64,000 bases of DNA, taken from positions 32,627,274 through 32,691,273 of the forward strand of contig OZ022257.1 in NCBI GenBank assembly GCA_963978905.1, read 5' to 3'. Source of the stretch: Trichostrongylus colubriformis (Eukaryota; Nematoda; Chromadorea; Rhabditida; Trichostrongylidae). A program made the translations under genes and the position numbers. The notes below the pieces were generated by a model. It ran no database searches. It had not been told where the DNA came from and saw nothing but the letters and a program-made list of their open reading frames with translations. Every line of letters begins with the position of its first letter. Position 1 is the first letter of the stretch. This document shows positions 52,001-61,000 of the stretch, one piece after another.

Positions 52001-55000
52001 GCTGATGGTTTGTGAAACACTTCCGAACGTGAATATGACAAAGACTACATGAGTTTGATTTGAGGTGAAGGGTACTCTCTGAGCTCTCTGGTAATCGAGT
52101 TTTAGCCGGCTGACTTAGGGTTTGGGCACCGCATCCAATCTGCGGACATCTCTTTCGGTAGAAAATGAGAAGAAACAAACCTTTAATGCAACGGGATTGG
52201 AGAGAGTGCATTTCCTCTGCACCGTATAAACTCTTACATTACAGATCGTGGTCGCTTTTACCGATACAGGACCGCCCTGCGAGAATTACTGTGAAGGATA
52301 GGGGTTGCATTTGAGTTTCGAGACATTGTCAACGTCGATCGAGCTGTCACACCTTTTGCCTTTGAGAGCAGCATAAGGGTAAATTCGGACGAAAAGTAGA
52401 AGTAGTGAGTATGAAAGTCGAGATGACTAGTCACAGTACAGTGAAAAAAAACGGATTGAAATGGTCAAAATCCGAGAAATAGGACCCCTTCTCTAGTTGA
52501 TCCTCAACGCGGACGGCCTTTCCGTCAAGAGGCGGATACTCCGAACGAAATTTCCATTGGCATGTGCCAGGTAACACAATGGGATGTTTGGAAATACGAC
52601 AGCATCTGTTTTCTGGAGTGGCTTCAAGCTAAAACTCGAAAGCGCGCCGCAACGCTTCAATCCTGCCGCATCTCCTTGCCGCTCCCACCCCAGCCAATCG
52701 GATTATGTCGCCCGGAGGCGGGGTCGGTCATCCAATGTGATAAGGGGTTACCGTCGCGCCGTTTTTATAGCTCGGAGGCGCGCTTTTTTCATCGGATTTT
52801 GCCACTGATAGCTTCTTAGACCTATAGTTTCCATGTAAGTGACTTCTTTTGGGGATTTCTTAATATCCACATTACCGCTAATGCTGTCTTTTAGTCTTCG
52901 GCTGCTGTTTCTAAAGACTCACTCTGTTTCCAAGGCACGCCGACATAGACCCGAAAAATATGTGCATTGAACGTGAGGACTTTTCGTGTCATGAACATAT
53001 GATATGGGAGTTCAGAATGTGAGCCTGAGTTTCGCATCAGCTTTTCCGGCGATCTGTGGAACGAACCCATTGCTTTCAATCATTCATAGCAAATAGAGGG
53101 ACTAACGTGCTATTTGACAAACTGCTCTCCCTCACTAATGCACATGACACTTGTAGATGTCACCGCTCCATTAACAACCCAACAGGAGCGCGGATTTGGC
53201 TTCTGGCTATCCTTATGAGCTTTCAGCGGTTGTTCTGCGAGCAGCCACAACCTATGCTCGTCATAGTGTCTATGATATTTGGAAAGTTCAATGCATCATT
53301 ATTGACGACCCACCACATGAATTCCGGGACAAACAGATGGACATGCACACGGACAAACAGAGATACTTACTGTCTTAGTTACTTATACTATGCATTGATT
53401 CACATTCCAGGATTACAGCTATTCAACTCCCTCCGTAGCCAAATAGTTTGACCCAGAGCCGTGTATGCACCTTTACCGAGGCGTGAGTGTGAGTTTCTGA
53501 AGCGGACAGAGTCAAAGAGTGCGACTCTGCCATGCCGCCCTGGGTGTGTATACTTATGTCGAATGTTCGCGCGGCGAGCGGCGCCGTCGATTTCTTCGCA
53601 TGTGATTGCGTACATTGCGATACTCCCTTGAGTTATACGTCCGAATCAATCGCGAATTCGCATCGCGAGCTGCGGCGATAAACAGCAGTTATCAAAAATT
53701 AAAAATATCCTTAATTAGGGTTGTTATCATGGAATGCTATCGCCTCTTTCACTTTTTACCTCACTATACCTCACTATTTTGTCTTTTTAAGGCACAAATG
53801 TCATTGTTTTTAGATAATGATGAGATAAGCAGCTATTTCTCAAAAATTCTCCATAGTACCGACCCCTGCGTGCTGTGCGGAGTTCCAACCGACCGCGGCA
53901 AGTTGTGATGACGGCGCCGCGAGTGCGATATCGCAGAGCGAATATTCGACATAAGGGTACACACTCTGCAGCCCTGGTCCCACTCAAGACGCGATTGCTG
54001 GCAATAAGGTAACAACGGTGGCAGTAGCGTGGCGAACAACGGTGTGCATCACATGCGATGATGACAAGGAGGAAATTGCAATAGTGCAGTATCTGGGGAA
54101 ACGGATGGTATCGCAAAGTTCCTCATGATAATGGGTGCAAGCGAGAACAGACCCAGGAACCTACTCTCATGTAGTGGTACAAGGCCAGGTTTCATAAGAG
54201 CTTATTTGCCTTTCCGAAGGCTCTTTTCGTATTTAGCTTGCCGGCATAATCCTCAGCACCTCCCATTTCATGATTCAGTGCTTTAAGCCACTCACGATAA
54301 TTCTGGAAAGTGCCTCTGAGCTCAGCGATTGGCCTTGCGCGGGCTGCGATATTTCTCATTGCTCTATATCCTGAGCCCCTGTTGTTCAATTCACAGTGAC
54401 CTTGAGAGGAACAGAATCTACTGCATATATTGTTGCGATGGGCCAGAAGTGTGCCCGCGGTGTAGTAGGATGTTAAGCGATCCTTTCTTCTTACACAGGC
54501 ACCATTATGTGATCTTTCTACTCCATCTTTCGTCGTTCCTCCTTATCAGGTACCTCGTGAATCGGTGCTTCGCTGTGTAGACATGGAGTGGAAAACCGTT
54601 GATTTTTGACATTCCTCTAATGTGGGAGTCATGAAGCCGCGCTGTCGATCTCATGTGAAACCCATAAGGTGCCGTTCTACAGTTGCTGAGGCCAATCGTA
54701 CCTGTTTCTCGTGTAACATCTTTGAAGCAAAGCTTTCACTGACGTAGCTTAGGTAAAGCTACTGAGTTGAAAGGTGCGCTCAAAGGTTGTGGCTTTGAAT
54801 AGCTTCAACCCGCACTTCATATAGTTGAAGGCAGCCCTCCCCCCAAGTCTGGGACGTCTCTTCAAGTCTCCTTCTATACCTTTCTCTATAGGCTACATTG
54901 ACCATAATGGTGTGTGTGTCTTCTATCGGAACCCCTTGACCAGCACTGGGGTAATGTCTGAAAAGGGATCCCGCATGACATTGGTTTTGGAAGTGTCAAT

Positions 55001-58000
55001 GGCAAGGCCGCTCTGACTTTCGTCTGGGGCGCTGAATCGGCCAGCCGCAAACTTTGCTCCGCTATCGCAGCAATTCGACCAGCGGATGCGAAGCAAGTGA
55101 CTGGCAACTCAGGGAAATCGTGATAAAGAGCGCAAGGCCGCTTTTTCTGTAGAGTTTTGCTACCGATCAATTATTCTGGACTGAAATGTTCGTTCACAAG
55201 GTGTACTTCAGATTTCTTGTACGCTCTTTACTGGCGGTGCCATCAAGAAAATGAATTTCGCTCGTCATTGCACGTGTCTGAAAAGATAAGAGGACTTGTA
55301 GAGTAGCACAAGCAAGTGAGATAACACATTAGACCATTTTCTGAGATACATAGCCCGATCTTCAGCTGAACCGGCCCTTGAAAGCCTTCATTGGAGCGAT
55401 GATAACTGACGATTTACAAGTTGCATGAGTAGTCAAAACAGGTGAACAAATATGTATAAATTTCGGAAGAATCTCAAGGGTGAGTAGAAATGGGAGAGAA
55501 TGTCAAAAGATAGGGATTTTATTGGGAATACGGGATGGTGAAGGAGAGGAACAGAGGAGAAAGGAGCAAAGAGGTGAAGGTGCTGTGTATCATATGAGAA
55601 AAACGAAAGAGAAAGGGGTCTCAAAAAGAAGCAGAACATGAAGGAACTTCACTTGACTTCATTAATGAGCTCTGTCACTTATTTCACCGGAAACTGGTTA
55701 CAAAAATCTGAGTTGTTTTAGGTGTTTCGACTCCTCGCGAAGCTGTCAGTAATCGACCCCTGCCGGCAGTACGCGGCTTATCCCTCACACTATTCAGCCC
55801 AACAGCCACGGTAATTTTTTCTGTATAACACAACATTTTTTACCTGTTGTCCACAATGATCTTCAATTTCTATAGATTCCATTTCGATTGTGCTTTTTTA
55901 GAGTCATCCTACAGTAACGGCAATGTTTCCACATTGGATGCAGTTCATCTCTTCCGACATGGTGAATATAGTGGAAACCCAAGCGCTGATTGACGGTAAG
56001 CTCTATGGTTAATCAATGAACATTCAAAGAGTGAGCATTAATGAGCAGTACTTTCCGATTACCTTGCCTCTAACTCATGTAGATATTGATTTACTGATTC
56101 AGGTCACATACGTGCATTCCCCTGTTGTCGTCGAGGCTTCTCTCATCCGGAGTGCGACCCTATCGACATTCCCACAGCCGATCCTGCCTTTCGGTGAGGT
56201 TGAGCTTTTTACAGTTTTACTTAATATATAATAAAAATAGTAAGCAAGTAAATGAGTACATAAATAAATATCTTGTGCACTTTTCAGAGGCCGATTGACA
56301 TGTCTTCCACACGCTCGTACAATGGTTGCTCCAAAACTTGGATGTGCCCTCGGTCCTCGAGAGCAGGCCAACATGGTGTCATCATACCTTGACGGAAGCG
56401 TCATTTACGGTTCCAATCCTGAACGCGCGAAGCAGATGCGTAGCTTTTCACAAGGCGAGTTATCTTAATAGCGTCAATAGGGGTAAAGAATGAGACTGGA
56501 AAGAGATGTTCTCTGAAAAAGACCGAATTCAAGAGAGGTAACTCGTGTCGAATCTCTCATTCAGTAAAGCTCCTCAAAGTCCCTGTCACAATTTGTTGCG
56601 CTCAGTTTCGGGTTTTGGACGGTATCGGGCCCGGGTGTATATCTTTGAGTCACAATTTCGCACTGTAACTTCGCGCACGTGACGCTTCCAACGCGAGTTA
56701 CGATGTGAGCTTCCGTCCTGGACCCCATGGGCAATGTTGTGAAGTCTTCTAGATGGGACGATGAACGCAATCACACGCGAAAAAGCATTTTGCACTCGTA
56801 ACGTGCGCCCGTGCGAAATCCTGACCTAATGATATACACACTTGGGCCGCGTTGCTGCAAATGCTGGATCCGGTGGATATTTATCATGTGTGGCTGGTCG
56901 GGTTTAGCGCTTCGACGTAGTATGTATCAATCACCCCTCAGCAACTATGTTATCTCACGACTTCTCTGGTTTTGACCTATTCGCCCTGTTGCGGGAAAGG
57001 TTCGTGGCCGTTTGAATTAGCCCCTCGCCCGTCTCCATATGTTGTCTCACGACTTCTCGGGTTTTTGACCGTTTCGCCCTTGGTAGCTCCGCTGTTGCGC
57101 TACAGACCACCTCGATGATCATATCAAAATGTTATGCCACATCCGGCCGGAATTACCCATGATGGTGTTCTTACCCTTCCCTTCTCAAAACAAAATTCTT
57201 GTAGCGGTCTGCGAAACGAGGGGTGGAAGCTGGTATGACCGTCTGCAGTTAACTCCACAGTTACCGTAGTAGGGCAACTGCGGCTCGCACGTATTGCATC
57301 GAGCGACTTTTTTGGGCTAGTGGCAGGGTATTCGCAAGCAGTGTCAAATTATGTCAGGAAACGAGGAGGCTGCGGCCGTACCTCCTGTGAATTTCGCGAC
57401 CAGTTCGCCATAGGATCAGCAAGGCATAGCGTGGACGGCAACTAAATTCGTGTAGTGCGGTGATCTGATTGGACGATCACCTAGTGGCACACTACTGTTT
57501 GGTTAAAGACACCGTGAGGGGTAAGGAGGAAATGAGAACTGGGAATGCATTTTCCTGAAATTTCATTTCGGAAGAGATGGAGTGGCGAAACTCGTATAGA
57601 AAGGGCGCGGCATGGAGTCTCCAAACGATCTCGCAGCAATGCGTGTCACGCTGCTACACATCGACCGGGGCAACTCCTGTAATGCGGAAAAGGTTCGTGG
57701 CCGTCTGACTTGGCCCCTCGGCCGTCTGGATCTGCTCCACCGGCCACTGATGCAGAGGGGCGCAAAAGACAAGGGAGTGTTCGCGTTGTTTCTCGGGTAT
57801 TGGCCATTTCCTTTCGTTCGTCTCTCTTACACTGCTGAGCACCCCTTACTTTCATATTCCACAATCTGCCAAATTCACTCCTTGGGGAGTCTTCAGATCC
57901 GGAATGACACTTAGCAACTGTCAATGTATTTGACGAGCTGAAATACAGGGGGTGCCAAAAAAAAAAGTAATTTTGCCCACTGCTCACATCTGCCAATTAT

Positions 58001-61000
58001 ACAGAAATAGGGAAACGAAAGAGATAAAAGTATTGGGGCAAAATATTGAAAAGTTTCTCTAAAAGCAGGAACGAGCTGAGACTCACTACTTTCACTTTCA
58101 TAAAAATATGGAGCTTTCATTCGTCGCAGTCGGGCTTCGGAGTACCTACATATCAAGGTCCGCTTAAAATAGTGAAGCCAGGCTTCGTGGTAGGTCTTTT
58201 GTGGAAAGCTTCCTGACGATTGGCCCTCCGGTTCATAGAAGTCACAGAGCCCCTGCTGCATGGACAAGGCTGCTATGATCCGAAGTATCATTTTCATGCC
58301 CAAATCGGCCTTCGGAGGGGTTTCAATGGCTCCTGGAACTGAAGGGCACTGGGAACCCGGAAAAAACGGGATCCTAAAGAACACCACCCAGTATGAATCC
58401 CCTCAGGTACCCAGAGTGAACGGACCTCAGCAAGGTTGTGAACGAGGGTGACGAAATTTCGGTTTTTGCCCAGTTGAGGTGACACATCTTGTTCACTCTT
58501 TCCTCGTTCCCGTTCCTACTCGTGCAGAAGGCTGCCACGGAATATAGTGATAGAGTGAGGTCTGCTCCTGAATCTGGGGATGAAAATACCTCAACAGAAT
58601 TTGCTGTAGTTTGACTAAAGTGGGGTGAAAGTGGAGGAGACAAAATTACTTCTTTTTTTGGCACCCCCTGTACAAGCATCTGTGGTCTGCTCTGAACGAT
58701 CTAATGAGGGCGGGGTCCTCTCATTTGGGCATGGAATCTGAGCGCTGAACAATTTCTTAACAGCATGAATAGCGTGTTATCTGACAGCAGTAACGGTAGG
58801 GAGCGGGAGTCGATTGGTCGAATTTCACTTCGTGGCGTCGCACTCGAGACGCCATCAGCGCCACTTGCTGCAGTCGTCGGAATTCCGCTCAGTATGCAGT
58901 GGGCTGATATCATGAGGGACCTTCGAAAATTGCAGGTTGGAAGCCGCGGATGTTCTTATGATATGTGGTTGTTGCTGTCTCTACAGATAAAACTACAAAC
59001 AACTCGCACGCGCCGCGCGAAAATTCGAGTAATCGACCCCCACCCAACGTTAGGAGCCACTCAATGCTGTGGTGCTGTAGTATGCAATATGGTCGCGCAC
59101 ATCTGAGGTGGACTGACGGCAGTAGAATGTTGCAAGCAGCTTTATGAGACCTGATAACATTAAGTAGGGATCTTCCTACCATGGATCCACTACTTTCTAC
59201 TACCCATGTTTGCCGGCTATCCAGCCACGTATCACCTTGACTTTTACGGTTTACTTGTTCGCTCACAGTGTCGACGGCTCTATACGTTTATGATCCATAA
59301 CGTATACAGAGCTTTATGGTTTATTGTTAACATTAAACGTGCCAAGCTCTTAAGAGCAACCCTCTCGATGACACACTTTGTATTTTAGACAGTCAGCTAT
59401 TTTTTGCGCCCCGATCGCTCCAGTCGTGCCGCCCGTCTTGGCTCTTCCCACCCACTCAATCAGGAGGAAGCTCGTCACCAGGAAGCGGGCTGCCTTAGCC
59501 AAGGCGGCTTGCCCTGATGAGGCCGCCTCCGCCACAGCTCAAGGGGGCGCCTTTTGCGGGGGCTTTCGCCATATATAGGCCTTTCAGACACGCAATTTTT
59601 CAGTCAATGCCTCCTTTTGGGATTCCCTGTCACCCACATTATCCCAAACACTGTCTTTAAGAGAAACCCTTCTCGATGACACACTTTGTGTTTTAGACAG
59701 TCAGCTATTTTTTTGCCATTACTATTCTCTTGTAGGTGCTCTTCGAACGTACACCAGCGCCGGTGAGCTTCCGCAAGCTGACGCAAGCATAAAGTGCCAG
59801 GTTGAAGGGAGGTGAGAGCATCTAAAATTCCTCTTCTCCCGTTACTATATTTGTGTCGTAGTCACCGATGAAGCAGATGTGGCTTTTTTTTAGATGTTTC
59901 CTTTCTGGCTCTGATGACGCCAATATTCTACCTGGTGTAACCGCTCTGCATACAGTTTTCATCAAACAGCACAATAGAATTGCTCGATTGCTAAGGGTGA
60001 GCAACTTTTCAAGTCCAACTTCAGCAAAAGAGTTTCTGTTCTTCATTGGGTTGTTCATACTCTTTCCTATGATTGAGTCTGATCAATTTTTATCGCTGCT
60101 GCCGATTGAACACAGAACAATATGGTTGTGGCTTGTTCAGTAATGAATAGTCAGATGATGCATTGGGTTTTTTAAGAGGTCACTAGCTAATGGAGCTAAT
60201 TACCTGAAGAAGGTATATTTTAGGTTGGTTCATGAAATTAGGATCACACCTGCCAATTTTCATTTTCCTATTCACTGGCTATTTTACCATTACATTCATC
60301 ACATACCATTACATAATATACACTGCATTTTCTGTGCATCAAGAGCCGTCTCTTCGCGTGCGATTCGGTCGAGGAACTCATGAGGGAGGGGAGAGGGAGG
60401 GGGGGGGGGGCGTGTTTCGTGTCGGAATGTGGAAGACGTATGTATAGGCTTCTCGTGAAGTATACTGAACGCCCACGCATCTTCAATGAAATGTTGGATC
60501 TACGAGTCGATCTCTAAAAAGAATCGCCAGTTGATAACCGTACTCTTCGCCAGGTAATAACGCTGTGATTTTCGACTGATGGCCCCTTTTATTGGAGGAA
60601 TCATGCACGGAAAAATGAGTTTCTCTGTTCCCCATGTATTTATGTTCTAATTGCTGATATCGGCCGCATGCAAAGTTTCACGCGAATAAGCATAGTCCGG
60701 TCAAGATACAGCTGCTCAGAAAGGTGGTCGAGGAGGCAGAGCTTCAGAGTGAATATTCGCGCCGTCGTATGCTGCGGTTAGAGACGGAGATGGGCCTGTT
60801 TGAGTCACTTTCTATTTCCACTATGCATCTTCGATCGCGGCGGACGACAAGGCGAGCAATCACTCCGAAGCTGCGCCCCCTCGGCCACCGCTGTGATAAG
60901 CTGCCGGATTCTACTTTTTTACGTGTGACTTTGCTTGCTACTCGATTAGAGGCAGCATTAGGGGAAAGTCGGACGAAAAGTAAAAGAAGTAGTGAATGTG

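Noticed and set aside
52245..52300. Candidate exon after TTACAG in peroxidase intron 4
   Set aside because: Joined to exon 4 it runs into a stop without a phase-compatible donor.
53196..53378. Plus-strand frame SGYPYELSAVVLRAATTYAR as a peroxidase exon
   Set aside because: It matches no peroxidase block, and exons 4 and 5 already join in frame without it.
54192..54389. Minus-strand frame (QNYREWLKALNHEMGGAEDY...)
   Set aside because: It looks coding-like but overlaps repeat F, whose other copy at 63.4 kb does not keep the frame.
57911..58387. 158-codon minus-strand open frame as a gene
   Set aside because: It lies mostly within a transposon with clear inverted ends and has no start context, splice sites or known motif.
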